64,000 nucleotides of DNA from Azolla caroliniana (Eukaryota > Polypodiophyta). This document shows positions 40,210 through 51,910 of this stretch, piece after piece. Below the pieces are notes generated by a model. It made no database searches and had not been told where the DNA came from. It saw nothing but the letters and a program-made list of their open reading frames with translations. Location of the stretch: positions 18,042,001 to 18,106,000 of the forward strand of contig JBHGNT010000002.1 of NCBI GenBank assembly GCA_043228905.1, given 5' to 3'. The stretch's first letter is position 1. Each line of letters begins with the position of its first letter. The position numbers and the translations under genes were made by a program.

Positions 40210-40813
40210 TGTTGGGATTACGGTCCCTTCAGATGGGATGGTCGGATGTCGGAGATGAAGGCCGACAAGCCCGGTTGCGGTTTCGGAACCGGATGATGAA
40301 GACCCCGGCTTCGGAGCCGGATGACGAATGTACCCAGAGAGAGATCCGGATGCGGGGACATATCTGTGAATATGTTTGCCAAGGGCCCTTGAGGCTATAG
40401 TTGTAAATAGCCCCAAAGTCATATGTGTATAAATATGACTTAGGGCAAACAGTTTTAATGTTGCTACTCATTTTTCTGTTTTTCCACTTAAGAGGAGTGA
40501 AGAGAGAGCAGCCGTGAGAGAGATAGAGCGTGAGAGAGGAAGAGGTCGACGCCTCTGTGTATTTCCGCCGCCTGTGGCGAGGACAGCGAGCTCAAGGTCG
40601 TCGCCTTGCAGCTCGCCATTGTATACTTCTCTGTGCATAGTTTTGGTTCGGAGTCTTGTACTCCCGTGGTTTTTCCCGTACAGGGTTTTCCACGTTAAAT
40701 CGTGTGTCCACTTATTTACTTCTGCATTTTCCCATTTTCTGCAACAACGATTCGTGTGTTTCCTTGGTTGTGGCCGAGAGGTGAAGTTTGGAAAGTGTCG
40801 ATTGTTTCCATCA
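40210..40813 (+). repeat. J 3' LTR (604 bp)
   Basis: Copy of 35473-36076, followed by CTAAC. Confidence 0.95.
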
Positions 40814-41304
40814 CTAACACATCTAAAATATAAATGTTATAAATTTTAGATATACAAAAGTTTATCCTCACGCATATATTCTAGAAGAAAAAGCAACTCA
40901 TGCACATCTAGTGTGCATGAACACTTCAATTAAAAGAAAGTGCATGAGGCTTGCCATACATAGCCTCTCCCATCATTATATAAGTAGGGATGCAAAATGT
41001 AATTGGGGGTTGTTGAAATTTTGGGGTTGCTTCTTAGGAAAATTATTTGGGTTTCTAAATAGTAATAGAGGAAAGTTGAAAGCAATTTTGTGGGTTCGTC
41101 ATGCAAGGCACTATCCCACGGGTGTGCCATGTGTTACCCTTAGAAACGAGAAGATGACGTGGAGCAAGGCCGAAACCGCTATAGCCGGCTAGAGTGTGAA
41201 AGGAGCTGAAGTAGCTTCAAACGAGCCGAATCAAATAGATCGGCTAGGGTTCTGAAGCCAATAAAGACGATATATTATTGTAATTAAATTATTAAAAGTA
41301 ACGG

Positions 41305-41985
41305 TGTCATGTGGTTTTTCACACACGATATGAAAATTATGTAAAAAAATAATGAAATAATTATTTTAGATTAGATTAGTAGCTTGTTATAGAAATATGG
41401 ATGTACTCAAGGGCTTCAAAACACATTTTACTACATACAAAATAGACAACTACATATCAAGTTAGGTGGACATGAAACTTGAGGAGAGAGGGAAAATAGA
41501 ATTTTGAAGTATCCCACATAGATAGGAAACTTAAGGCCTTGGCTATATAAGCACATTGAGATCCCTCATTTTTCATTTGTGCTAAGAGCACTTTGGCCAC
41601 TTTGTCTAGATGGATGAATGTGGCCAAGTTCCCAAAAACTGACTGACAATAAAATGGAACCGACCGGTAAGCAATCTGGAACCGGTTGGTAACCAAACCG
41701 GAACCGGCGGGGATGCTATTCGGAATCGGCCGATAAGCAAACCGGAACCCTAATTTTCCCTATGGAAGCCATATCTTTCAAAACCCCTAATTTTTCTTTT
41801 CTATTAATCTTCGTAAACCTAAAACTTCTGAATCCCAATCTTGGGACATATTGTAATTTCTTTTCCTTTGTTAATGAAAATTATTAAATTTCTCATTTCC
41901 ATTAATTCTTAAAGTATAAACGCATGAATCTGATATCCTTTGGTCCTGCCTCAAGTTCACGTATCCTCGTCGTATTTTCGCGACA
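41305..41985 (+). repeat. L LTR-a (681 bp)
   Basis: Starts TGTCATGTGG and ends TTTTCGCGACA. It has a TATA-like GCTATATAAGC near 41542, shared with LTR-b at about 42352. Confidence 0.65.
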
Positions 41986-42005
41986 TCTTTGGTGAACCCA
42001 ACGTG
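41986..42005 (+). promoter_or_regulatory. L primer binding site
   Basis: TCTTTGGTGAACCCAACGTG resembles C's TCTTGGTGAACCCGACGTG closely. The next bases (AAACGAGGCGGCAG) also parallel C's leader (AAAGAGGCGGCAG). Confidence 0.75.
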
Positions 42006-42181
42006 AAACGAGGCGGCAGGAGGATATCTCATGGAGGCATATAGATACAAAGAGCCGAAGAGATGCAAACTATACAAGTTCGACCAATGGGTATCATCAT
42101 TAAAGACCCACCAAAGTGCCATGCATGCTTTCGTTGAGTTCGAGTGTCGCTTTGCACAACTCTCGGAGCGGGATCAAAGAT

Positions 42182-42194
42182 TGGTGGGGGTGAA
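42182..42194 (+). promoter_or_regulatory. L polypurine tract
   Basis: TGGTGGGGGTGAA stands directly before LTR-b. It is similar to C's and M's polypurine tracts. Confidence 0.65.
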
Positions 42195-43228
42195 TGTCGT
42201 GTGAATCTTCTCACACTATGTAAAAAAATAAATAATAAAATAAGTACTTTATATTAGCTTAATGGCATGTTATAGAAAGATGGATGTTTGAGAAGATAGG
42301 GAAAATAAAACTATGATTTATCCCACATAGATAGGAAACTTAAGGTTTTGGCTATATAAGCACATTGAGATCCATCATTTTTCATTTGTGTTAAGAACAC
42401 TTTGGCCACTTTGTTTAGATGGATGAATGTGGCCAAGTTCCCAAAAACCAACTGGCAATAAAATGGAACCGGTCGGTAAGCAAAATCCGGAACCGACCGG
42501 TAAGCAATCCGGAACCGGCCTGTAAGCAAAACCGAAAACCGGTCGGCAAGCAATCCAAAACCGGTCGGTAAGCAATTCGGAACTGGCCGGTAAATTGGCA
42601 ATTGATGGTGTCGGAAACCAAGCGGATCCGACAACCGGTGACGATCGAGACGAACAGATGATAGGATCATGTGGCTAATTAAAGTGAAGTAAAGAAAACT
42701 AAAGGAAAGGTCATGTGGACGGTCGCATGCAACTAAAAGAAAAAGGCATGCAACTAAAAGAAAAAGCTATGCAACTAAAAGTAGAGGACATGCAACAAAA
42801 AGTGGACATGTAAAGTAACATGGAAGGCTATGATCAAGGGAGAACTCCATATATATTCCATTTTTTTTCTTACACTCATCCTCTCTCCATTAATTATTTT
42901 CTTTTCCTTCTTAGCTCTCTTATCTTATCGAAGCCATATCTCTCATAAACCCTAATTTCTTTATGGAAGCCAAAAACCCTAAATTTCTATTGAATCCATA
43001 TTTAGTTTCTTCTAATCTATTATTCTAGTAATCTCCATAAGCTAAACTTTAGTAATCCCAATCTTGGGATTGATTGTAATTTTTCTTTTCTATTTATTAA
43101 TGAAATTTGTCAATCTTTCTCATTTTCCATTAATTGTTTAATATAAACATACGAATTTGATATCTTCCGGTTAGAGACCTCAGAGTCTTGCCTCAAAGTT
43201 CACGTATCCTCGTCATATTTTTGCGACA
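42195..43228 (+). repeat. L LTR-b (about 1,034 bp)
   Basis: Starts TGTCGTGTG and ends TTTTTGCGACA. It shares long blocks with LTR-a (for example around 42300-42480 and 41490-41690) but is longer, and includes many ACCGGTCGGTAAGCAA-type short repeats (42460-42600). A PBS-like TTTGGTGAACTCGG follows at 43231. Confidence 0.6.
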
Positions 43229-43245
43229 TCTTTGGTGAACTCGGC

Positions 43246-43397
43246 TTCCGTAAGGAAATTAGGATTTACTTGAGAGATAGCTTCCTTCCCGTATGGAGAA
43301 ATTTGAATTATGAGTGATCGATCCCTCATAATTCCAATTTCTCCATATGGGAAGGAAGTTATCTCTCAAGTAAACCCTAATTTCCTTACGGAAACCA
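43246..43397. repeat. Long inverted repeat, about 75-bp arms
   Basis: CTTCCGTAAGGAAATTAGG...ATGAGTGATCG (from 43246) is followed directly by its near-perfect reverse complement (ATCCCTCATAATTCC...TTACGGAA, to about 43397). A second direct copy of one arm follows at about 43398-43460. A large hairpin is expected if transcribed. Confidence 0.8.
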
Positions 43398-44340
43398 TCG
43401 ATCACTGATAATTCCAATTTCTCCATACGGGAAGGAAGCTATCTCTCAAGTAAACCATAATTTTCCTTAGGGAAGCCATAGCTTTCAAAACCCCTAATTT
43501 TTCTTTTCTATTAAACTTAGCAAACCTAAAATTTTGAATCCCAATCTTGGGACATATTGTAATTTCTTTTCCTTTGCTAATGAAAAATTATTAAAATTTC
43601 TTATTTTTATTAATTGTTTAATATAAACATACGAATCTGATATGCTCTGGTCGGAGGCCCCAGGGTCCTGCCTCAAGTTCATGTATCCTCGTCGTATTTT
43701 CGCGACAACGTTTTAGATTAGATCTGAATTGTTATACCTTTTAATGTAGGGACATGATCAAGAAAGATGTGCCAATCAGATCCAACGTTGTATCATCCCA
43801 TGCTTACTTATAAAAAGGGGCATGAATATTGTACAAATTTGTTTGTAGATGAAGCATAAATTTGTTTGTTTCTATTGCCATACTTGCCTCTCTCATCATT
43901 ATATAAGAAGAGAAGCAAAATGTAATTGGGGGTTGTTGAAATTTTGGGGTTGCTTCTTAGGAAAATTATTTGGGTTTCTAAATAGTAATAGAGGAAAGTT
44001 GAAAGCAATTTTGTGGGTTCGTCATGCAAGGCACTGTCCCACGGGTGTGCCATGTGTTACCCTTAGAAATGGGAAGATGGCATGGAGCAAGGCCGAAACC
44101 GCTATAGCCGGCTAGAGTGTGAAAGGAGCCGAAGTAGCTTCAAATGAGCCGAATCAGATAGATCGGCTAGGGGTTTGAAGCCAATAAAGTCGATATATTA
44201 TTGTAATTAAATTATTAAAAGTAATGTTTTAGATTAGATCTGAATTGTTATGTCTTTTAGTGTAGGGACATGATCAAGAAAGATGTGCCAATAAGATCTA
44301 GCGTTGTATCGTCCCATGCTTACCTATAAAAAGATGCATG

Positions 44341-47030
44341 AATATTGTATAAATTTGTTTGTAGATGAAGCGTAATAGATATATGAGTTTTGTGTGTACA
44401 TTACCTTGTTCTTATTAATCTTTGTCTATTAATTGCAAAACAATCCTTGGATTATTGTGTGATTATTAATCGATCGATGTTGTAGCCGATTCGGATTGTC
44501 TGTGTATTAGCCGATTTAGACTGTGTGTGTATCAGTCAAATTCTGTTATGATTCTCTAGCCAAATTGTTATATTTAATCCGACTAACATCAATTGTCAAT
44601 TGCGGTCAGTTTATTATTCCCACCCCTCCTACCACAATCTTTGGTGAAGGGTGCTTGGGGATTGAGTATCCGACCCGTGTTTCCTAGAGATTAGGAACAA
44701 GCTCGGTTGATGGATTTAATATACGACACTTTATCATGGGGTTGATCAAACATGCAATAAATTATTCCAGGATTTTATTCCCTTGTGGCATTTTTGGCCA
44801 ATTAGTCCAAAATATTTCATATGAGTAATAACTGGCTACATTAGCTATTATACATTGTTATAGTTAAATAACTAATTAGTTTTAGTTAAACAATGGAAAC
44901 ACTTGTCATTACGTGCGGTCAAGTTCACTTTATGTTTGCACTACATAGATTTATAACAGTAGATATTCAAAGAAATGTGCTTTTGGGTGCATAAACATTA
45001 TTCAATATTTTGGGAAACATAATCTATTTTCAAACTAGTAACGGAAGCAAAATAAATAGAAAAATGTTTGTTAATTTTATCTCTTTTTCATATTGTTGTT
45101 TATGGTTAGGCTGGTTAAAGTTCTTGAATCGACGACGCCCAACTAAACTTTATTTAATATTTTCTCTATCTTTAAACAATAAACAAAATGAAATAAATAA
45201 AAAATATATTCAACATTAATATGCTTGCTTATTTCTTCTTTTCTTTTTTGCCAATGCTTGCAAAAGTTCTTGCTTTGAGGAAGCCTCACCAAAATTGTTT
45301 GGGTACTTTTGTAATGAAACACTCGTTTTATATTTTCAAATTGATAAAGAAAATATAATATATTATTAATCATTTATCATTATTATTATTATAAGAATAA
45401 TTTTGGTTAGGCTCCTTGAGATTTTTGCTTCCCCAAAGTTTGGGATTCATCACAGTTGTATGTCAAAGAATCATTCAAGTTCTAAGAAATTAGCTAGTGT
45501 GGTAGCCACCAACAGTAGCATCCCTTGTTAGCCATCTTGCTCGATACCCCTAGCACCATCACAAGTAGTTGTATACTTAGTTAAGGGAGACTTTTTGGGG
45601 TTTTAAGCAAGTGTAGCCCCCAAAAAATATGGAAAAAACAAAAAATGAAGGGAAAAAATGAAACTCAAAATACGATAAATTAGTGAGGAAAAATGTAAAT
45701 GAAATAAAAAATAAAAAAATACCACACCAACCAAACTAATTTTCTTGTCTAAGGACCTCTTTCATTAGTGGTGGTCTATATTCCGAAAGAGCTTACAAAA
45801 ATCTAATTAAACTTGCTGGTACCCACCAAATTCTTGGTAATGATGCCAAATGATATGTAAAATAGTGGTTCCTACCTACTTGGGGTACAATAAGAACATG
45901 CCTCATCAATGCTTAACACCCTAGAGTTAACAAGACAAGTAATAGGTATGTTAATCACTCTCAAGCTAGCAATTAGACTAAACTAGTTCATTTGGCAAAC
46001 TGTTCTTTTACACTCACACACCATTGTCTTAATAATTAGTTAAAGTTACTTTTACAATATTTAAACCGAAAATTTCAAGTCAAATCGATTTATTGCTCAA
46101 ATAAGGAGAAGGCAAAAAATCTATATCATCACATCGCTTATAACACTCTTTAATTCAGTAATGAAGGCCAACCATGCCCAGGACAAGAAGAATTAGCTCA
46201 AAAACTTAAGCTAGAAATACATAATTCAAGCTCTTAGGTTAAGGTGTGGGTCAAAGCTTCATGACAAAGAGACGCTAAATTCTTTAATTCAATATGGAAA
46301 AGTGAAGGAAACGCTCAAAAGATAAACAAAGTGATATTTATAGCCTTTTACACTATTTGGTCCCTTTTCAAATTTGGTGCCCACAAGATCTTTGCCTCTT
46401 GCTTTATATCTCTTCTCCCCCTTTCGTACCAATATTGTTGATCTAATGTAATCAGAAAGGCATGGAAAATGAATTGTATGAAATGTATTTAACAATCATG
46501 CACCAATAAATGAGTTAATAGGATATGTGGATGACTAATCCGCACACTCTACTACGATATAAAGAATTAAAACATAACTCTACTGAGGATCGAGTAGATA
46601 TGTCTGCACATTATGTTTATGTGTAGGTGAGAGATAGAAAAAGCACAACTTCTCTAAAACAATATGTATTCACAAAATGGGGGATGATTATGTAATAATA
46701 AAGAACGAAACAATTGTATAACTTGACTAATAATGAATGCATATTAATTTATATACCAAATGTAAATAAATGATAGTTAACAATAGATAGAAGGGTGAAA
46801 GCATGTGAGTGAACAATTAGCTATGTCCTTGACATCGCTAATTAGCTATGCAAAAAGCTACCATTGAAAATTGTACAAAGTTTTAATTTTATAAATTAGC
46901 ACCATAAATGTGCAACATAAATTGAAATGTGCACCATAAATTATATACCGAATTCCTAGGTCCATTATGCATGTTCCTTTGCCACATCACGTGAACAATC
47001 TCTAGTTGAGGATTCTGGCTTAGATTACTA
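44341..47030. other. AT-rich intergenic sequence without supported genes
   Basis: Only short, unrelated reading frames. A possible LTR/PBS-like junction (CCACAATCTTTGGTGAAG) occurs near 44633. TTAGCTATG-type repeats at about 46815-46865 match the arrays further right. No other function seen. Confidence 0.5.
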
Positions 47031-47039
47031 TCATTGTTG

Positions 47040-47990
47040 CTAAACCCTATTGAGTCCACTCCTCCATTGCCGCCATTCTACACTCAGTTACCGTCACTGT
47101 GCAGTCCAAGCATCATTTACCATTGTTCGATCAGACGGAGTTCACTCCTCCATTTCCACCATTCTTCACTCAGTTGCCACCATTGTTCAGTCCAAGCATC
47201 ACCTACCAAGTTCACTCCTCCATTGCCGCCACTCTATAATTAGTTGATGCTGATGTGAAGGTCGTATATTGCTGCCACTTTTCGATCCAACGGAGTTAAC
47301 TCCTTCTCCACTATCGCCATTCTAGTCTCAGTTTTCGTCACTGTGCATTCCAAGCATCATCTTCCACTGTTCGATCTGACGAAGTTCACTCCTCCATTGC
47401 CATCATTCTACACTCAATTGCCGCTACTGTTCGGTCTTGGATTGCTACCAATTTTCGATTTGACGGAGTTCACTCATCCATTGCCATCATTCTACACCTA
47501 GTTGCCGCTACTGTTCTGTCATATATTGCTGCAACTTCGATCTGATAGAGTTCACTACTCTATTGCCATCATTCTACACTCAGTTGTCGTTATTGTTCGG
47601 TCTTGGATTGCTGCCACTTTTCAATTTGACGGAGTTCACTTGTCCATTACCATCATTCTACACCTAGTTGCCACTACTATTCAGTCGTGTATTGCTGCCA
47701 CTTTTCGATCTGAGGGAGTTCACTTCTTCTCCAGTACTACCATTCTACTCTCAATTGTCATCACTATGCGTTCCAAGCATCATTTGCCACTATTTGATCC
47801 GATGGAATTCACTCCTCCATTGCCATCATTCTACACTCAATTGCTACCATTGTTCGGTTCTGGATTGCCAACATTGTTCTATCAAACGGAATTCACTCCT
47901 CCATTGCCGCCATTCTACACTCAGTTGCCGCCACATTGTGGCCCTAGATTACCGCCATTGTTTGGTCTTAGATTGCAATAACTATTCTAT
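47040..47990 (+). repeat. Minisatellite with about 84-bp period (about 11 copies)
   Basis: Copies share TTCACTCCTCCATTGCC, then TTCTACACTCAGTTGCCGC and a TGTTCGGTC-type end. They recur at about 47055, 47150, 47210, 47300, 47386, 47470, 47552, 47636, 47720, 47808 and 47894. The period is often a multiple of three, which keeps Ser/His/Pro-rich frames open, but I do not regard them as genes. The array ends about 120 bp before the transposase-like start codon. Confidence 0.8.
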
Positions 47991-48876
47991 CTATTGATTT
48001 ATCTTGTGTATTGTTGTGTATAATCTTGTGTATTGCGGAATATTTTTATGTATTGTTGTTGCCCATAGCCATCTTAAATACGTGTCCTTTTTTGGGAAAA
48101 TTAGGGTTTAAATATGTCAAGCCAAACGGAAGGGGAAGGAGGGTGTTTAGAATTACCCTTCAATGATCATAAGGATAGGGATGATGCTACCAGGACACAA
48201 CAAGCGATACAAAAGTATTGGGCAGGAAAAAAAAGAAAACATCGTCAATTGTTGAAGGATATGAAAGCCACACTCACTAAAGGTAAAGATAGTATTGGTT
48301 GCGATATAGTTTTAAATATCACTAAGAATGGAAGTAATGAGACTACTATCATAAAGAGAAAGGTTGTAGACTATTTTAATGTTCAAACCAAGCACATCAG
48401 CAATGAAGACAAGAAGGTAGTACTTTATGGAATATTAAATGATCCATCGATAAAGGAGTTAGTTGATTGTGATGGTCTTAACGCAAACATAACACCTGTA
48501 CTAGTAAATAATGCCTGTAATAGTTTCATATCCATGAGGAGGTTCAAGTCTTTAAAAGGTCTAGTTTAATGATGTTACTTAGTAGTGATGTTGATGATAT
48601 TAACATCAGTGTGCTATCTAAGGTAATTGGTGGTAGTAGAAAAAGTGTGTACAATACATTGAACCGGATAGTTTCCTCGGGTGATGGAACTAGTCTGCTA
48701 AAGCTGATAACAAGATGTAAGTCAATGACACCCATAACATCAGAAATCAAGGATATAATCACAATATTTTGGACTAATGAGAGTAGGGTTTCACCCAATA
48801 AGAAGGATTTATGCAGGAAACGTGTTGGAAGGAGTCAATACGAGGAGCATCCCATTCATCTTCTTGATGTACCTCA

Positions 48877-49715
48877 GGTATTTACATTTATCTCAACATT
48901 TGTTTTGACTTTTGAGCTTAGTTAGTTAGCTTATTAGCTATCTCTGAATATAACCATACTAGAATAGCTAATTACCTACCTCAAAATATGAGCATAGCTA
49001 ACTAGCAACTAGAATAGCTAATTAGCTACCTCTGAATATGACCATGGCTAACTAGGTACTAGTAATAGCTTAATAGCGATTCCCAATAGATAATTTAGCT
49101 ATTACGAGCTAATTCGTTACCAGAATAGTTAATTAGCTACCTAAGAATATCGAACATAGCTAATTAGCTACCAATCATAGCTATTTAGCTACCACAATAG
49201 TTAATTAGCTACCTATGACAATAGCTAATTATCTACCATACTAGCTAATTAGTTGCTTATGACTATAGCTAATTAGCTACCAGAATAGATAATCCCCTAC
49301 CAGAACAGCTAATTAGCTACCTAAGAATATGAGCATAGCTATTTAGCTACCAGAATAGCTAATTAACTCTGTATGACTATAGCTAATTAGCTACCAAAAT
49401 AGCTAACTAGTTATTCTTAATAGCTAATTTAGTTATTACCAGCTAATTAGTTACTATGATGGCTAATTAGCTACCAATCATAGCTAATTAGCTACCTATG
49501 ACTATTAGCTACCACTTAGCTAACTAGCTATTCCCAATAGCTAATTTAGCTATTACCAACTAATTAGCTACTTAGCTACCATAATAGCTAATTAGTTACC
49601 AATCATAGCTATTTAGCTACCAGAATAGCTTATTAGCTGCTATAAGAGGTTTGGAGCATAGCTAATCATCTAATCAGTATGTCCATTTTATTACGCAAGT
49701 TTATTTATTTATTAG
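48877..49715 (+). other. Probable intron of the transposase-like gene
   Basis: The coding match breaks off at C-C-T-C-A-G|GTATTT (48876/48877) and resumes after TTTATTTATTAG at 49715. Phases do not fit perfectly with these sites, so the exact junction, or a nearby indel, is unresolved. Most of it is a TAGCTAATTAGCTA repeat array. Confidence 0.55.
48930..49680. repeat. Palindromic TAGCTAATTAGCTA array
   Basis: Dozens of copies of (A)TAGCTAATTAGCTACC with variable spacers such as AGAATAG or TATGAC. TAGCTAATTAGCTA is nearly self-complementary. The same motif forms arrays at 53150-53580 and appears at 46815-46865 and 59660-59705. Confidence 0.85.
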
Positions 49716-51536
49716 GTTCGGGCGAATGCATCCAAATATCAAAGTTCAACTACGAACATTCGAGTCTCTAAGGCCACACTTTGTGAGATGCTTGAAGGAT
49801 CGATACACATGTTGTTGCATTTGCCATGTACAAATGGGTTTTCTCAAGGACTCTGTTAATCTACTACGTCACCATAGCGCCTCCCTAACTAATGCAGTTT
49901 GCACTTGTGAGTGCCCAATTTGTCAATCGAGCCTGCAAGAGCATTGTAAATCATCTGAGCATGTTATCTCTTCCATGAGTTGTCTTTTAGATTCAGTATT
50001 GTGTCTGAGAGAAACTAAGGCTATCTTCCACAGTCATAAATGTGTCATGGGTTTATGTCAAGATTGTGGTCCTAGTAGATTTAGGTGGTGTCCAAATTAA
50101 TTTAGTAAAATAGTAATCTTTGTCAAGTTATTTGAGTCAGTTGACACTAATTTCAAAGGAAAGGTGTCTAAAAGAAAGGATCTAGTTAGGAAGTCACTTA
50201 AACCAAGGGATTTGGCGTCTCTACTTGTAACTTATCTCTAGGAAAGTTCATTAAACACAACTTCATTTATTCATGGCAAACCCATCAGTTTAAGACTTGC
50301 ATATCTGATTTTCCAAATGATGTAGTAGTCTTAGTAGTAGATTTCGGAGAGAATTATACTTTCAAGCAACAGAATGAAATTCAATCTATGCATTGGTGTT
50401 CAACGCAAGTAACCATTTTTGTGCACATAACATATTTTCGAGTTTCAGGTGATGTTAAAAAAGTAATTCATTTTTTTATTTCTGATGATAAGAAGCATGA
50501 TACCTTGTCCATCCAACATTGTTGTAACTTACATTGGCAATGGTTATTGGCTAAACGTTTGGAGCTTACTCAACATTGGGTCTGGTCTGACAGAGTTGCG
50601 TCACAATTCAAGGCTAAACGTCCATTTTATTTTCTGGGGAGGTATCCTGCTATAACAGGTTTGGAGATGAGATGGATTTTTTCTGGGTCTGACCATGGTA
50701 AAGGTGAACATGATGGTGTAGGTGATGTTATAAAGCGAGCACTTACCCATGAACAACTAAAGGCAGGTGGTGTGCAGATGAATTGTGCAACACATGTAGT
50801 TGAATTTTTAAGAGCTAATATGTCAACGAGTGCAACTGGTGTTTATTCCTCGCAGGTCCGAGATATCAAACGTGAATTTTGGGGAGTGAAGATAGATGAA
50901 GTAAATAGGGAGAAGACCTTGGAGTGCCAAGGAATTCCCGAATCACGATCTCTCAATGTTGTTCGCGGTTATTCTAGGTTGGATAGTGATTGTATTGCGG
51001 TTAGATAATTAACTTGTTTTTGCTTCCATTGTGTGCAAGGAAATTGGAGGTATTGTTTAAACAAAGCATATATTCAGAATTGGGAGTATCATACATTGAA
51101 TGATAAGGAAGCAGTTGATGGAGAAACAGAAAAGAATGCCGACTTCACATATCAAGGACGTGGAGATACTCTGAGTGATGTCTTAAATGTTGGGGATAAT
51201 TTCGTTGTAAATGTAGAAGAAGGAAATTCAATGGGTGTTGATTTCTATATATTGAAGTGCACGGTTAGTAAACAATGTGCAATGCAAAATATTGTAGATG
51301 CTTGGGGAAATGTTGCATCTACCTGGACATTCTACATCGAAGGTATTTTTTATGCAAGACTAAATTACGATTATGTGTGTAGAATATTAGAAGACAAACT
51401 AGTGGCGTACATGTACTCTCATTTGGTTAGGTGCATCAACGTCCCAATGTCGCAATACAATAGTTGCTCAGGTTTATACACAGTTAGTGCTAATGTGTAT
51501 GAATGTATTTACAACAGTATGCCATGGAATTTGTAG
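49716..51536 (+). pseudogene. Catalytic part of the transposase-like gene
   Basis: The Cys-rich segment stays open in one frame to the TAA at 50098, then continues (F-S-K-I-V-I-F-V-K-L-F-E-S-V) to about 50235. A one- or two-base shift leads into F-I-K-H-N-F-I-Y-S-W-Q-T-H-Q-F-K and the catalytic block through the TAA at 51006. It then reads C-F-C-F-H-C-V-Q-G-N-W-R-Y-C to the native stop at 51536. The usual G-S-G-H-G-K-G is G-S-D-H-G-K-G here. Confidence 0.78.
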
Positions 51537-51905
51537 CTACAAGTAGCAATTACTAGTTTTCTTGTAAAACAAACAAAGCACATGTATTGCAAATAAACAG
51601 TTAAATAAATTCGTTTGGGAGTTTTTTTTGTTATATACAGTCTACTTTTTGTGCTTCTTTCTCAATAAAATCATGTGTCTCTTTATATACAGTCTTCTTT
51701 TTGTTCTTCGTTCTTAAAAACTCGTTTAATAATATCTTTTAGGGTTCTTCTTTCTAATATATAGATTTACTCAAGTGAACCATGTACAAGCTAAAATAGT
51801 TTGCATAATTTTAAGAAAAAGCACAATCATGAAATCAACAATCCTGAACATACGCTTAAAATTACACAATAGATAAGTTACTCAAAACAAGCAGTTTAAT
51901 TCTTC
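51537..51905. other. AT-rich gap between convergent ORFs
   Basis: Holds several AATAAA-like sites (for example AATAAAATC near 51663) suited to 3' ends of the genes on both sides. No ORF. Confidence 0.4.
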
Positions 51906-51910
51906 ATTGA

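Larger units (their letters stand above)
35473..40813 (+). mobile_element. Copia element J, recent but defective (5,341 bp)
   Basis: Two 604-bp LTRs that I read as identical (35473-36076 and 40210-40813) and a perfect TSD CTAAC (35468-35472 and 40814-40818). Gag to RNase H are all present, but a 20-bp tandem duplication shifts the frame between gag and protease, and three stops break pol. The family differs from A/B/E/K: LTR starts TGTTGGG, only one polypurine tract (40197-40209), and a gag ending in a different knuckle. Confidence 0.96.
41305..43707 (+). mobile_element. Cluster L: short non-autonomous LTR elements with C-like ends and PBS
   Basis: It begins TGTCATG and ends GCGACA, like C (TGTCG...CGACA), in a target whose empty form is the second R copy; flanks are ACGG and ACGT. 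Inside are LTR-a (41305-41985), a 209-bp interior, LTR-b (42195-43228), another PBS-like site and a partial third LTR ending at 43707. No protein is encoded. It looks like a TRIM-type element with an extra LTR from unequal recombination or nested insertion. Confidence 0.65.
40950..44340 (+). repeat. Tandem repeat R (about 520 bp, two copies; first copy split by L)
   Basis: The block 40952-41304 recurs at about 43887-44224, and its continuation 43708-43870 recurs at about 44225-44340. Each copy holds a TATA-like TATAAAAAG (43811 and about 44326 regions). L is inserted between the two halves of the first copy. R may itself be an LTR pair or a duplicated LTR piece. I recognise no coding. Confidence 0.65.
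48114..51536 (+). pseudogene. Transposase-like gene of a widespread uncharacterised family
   Basis: Starting at ATG 48114, the parts in order are a basic N-terminus (K-K-R-K-H-R-Q), S-R-V-S-P-N-K-K-D with E-E-H-P-I-H-L-L-D (48569-48876), an intron-like gap, and T-F-E-S-L-R-P-H-F-V-R (from 49716). A Cys-rich block C-C-C-I-C-H, C-x-C-E-C-P-I-C and C-V-M-G-L-C-Q-D-C follows, then D-F-G-E-N-Y-T-F...N-E-I-Q-S-M-H-W, W-V-W-S-D-R-V-A-S-Q-F-K and S-D-H-G-K-G-E-H-D-G-V-G. This order matches a family I remember from algae, mosses, oomycetes and animals, usually unnamed. The acids in D-F-G-E-N, S-D and H-D-G are candidate catalytic residues. Stops at 50098 and 51006 (both CAA to TAA if Q) and shifts near 48567 and 50235 break this copy. 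Confidence 0.75.

Noticed and set aside
47502-47997. Open frames of 109-159 codons in the minisatellite
   Set aside because: They stay open because the repeat period is near a multiple of three. Composition is repetitive and there is no start context or homology.
48930-49680. CRISPR-like regular repeats (also 53150-53580)
   Set aside because: Repeats are short palindromic AT-rich units with irregular, related spacers in a eukaryotic context. There are no cas genes.
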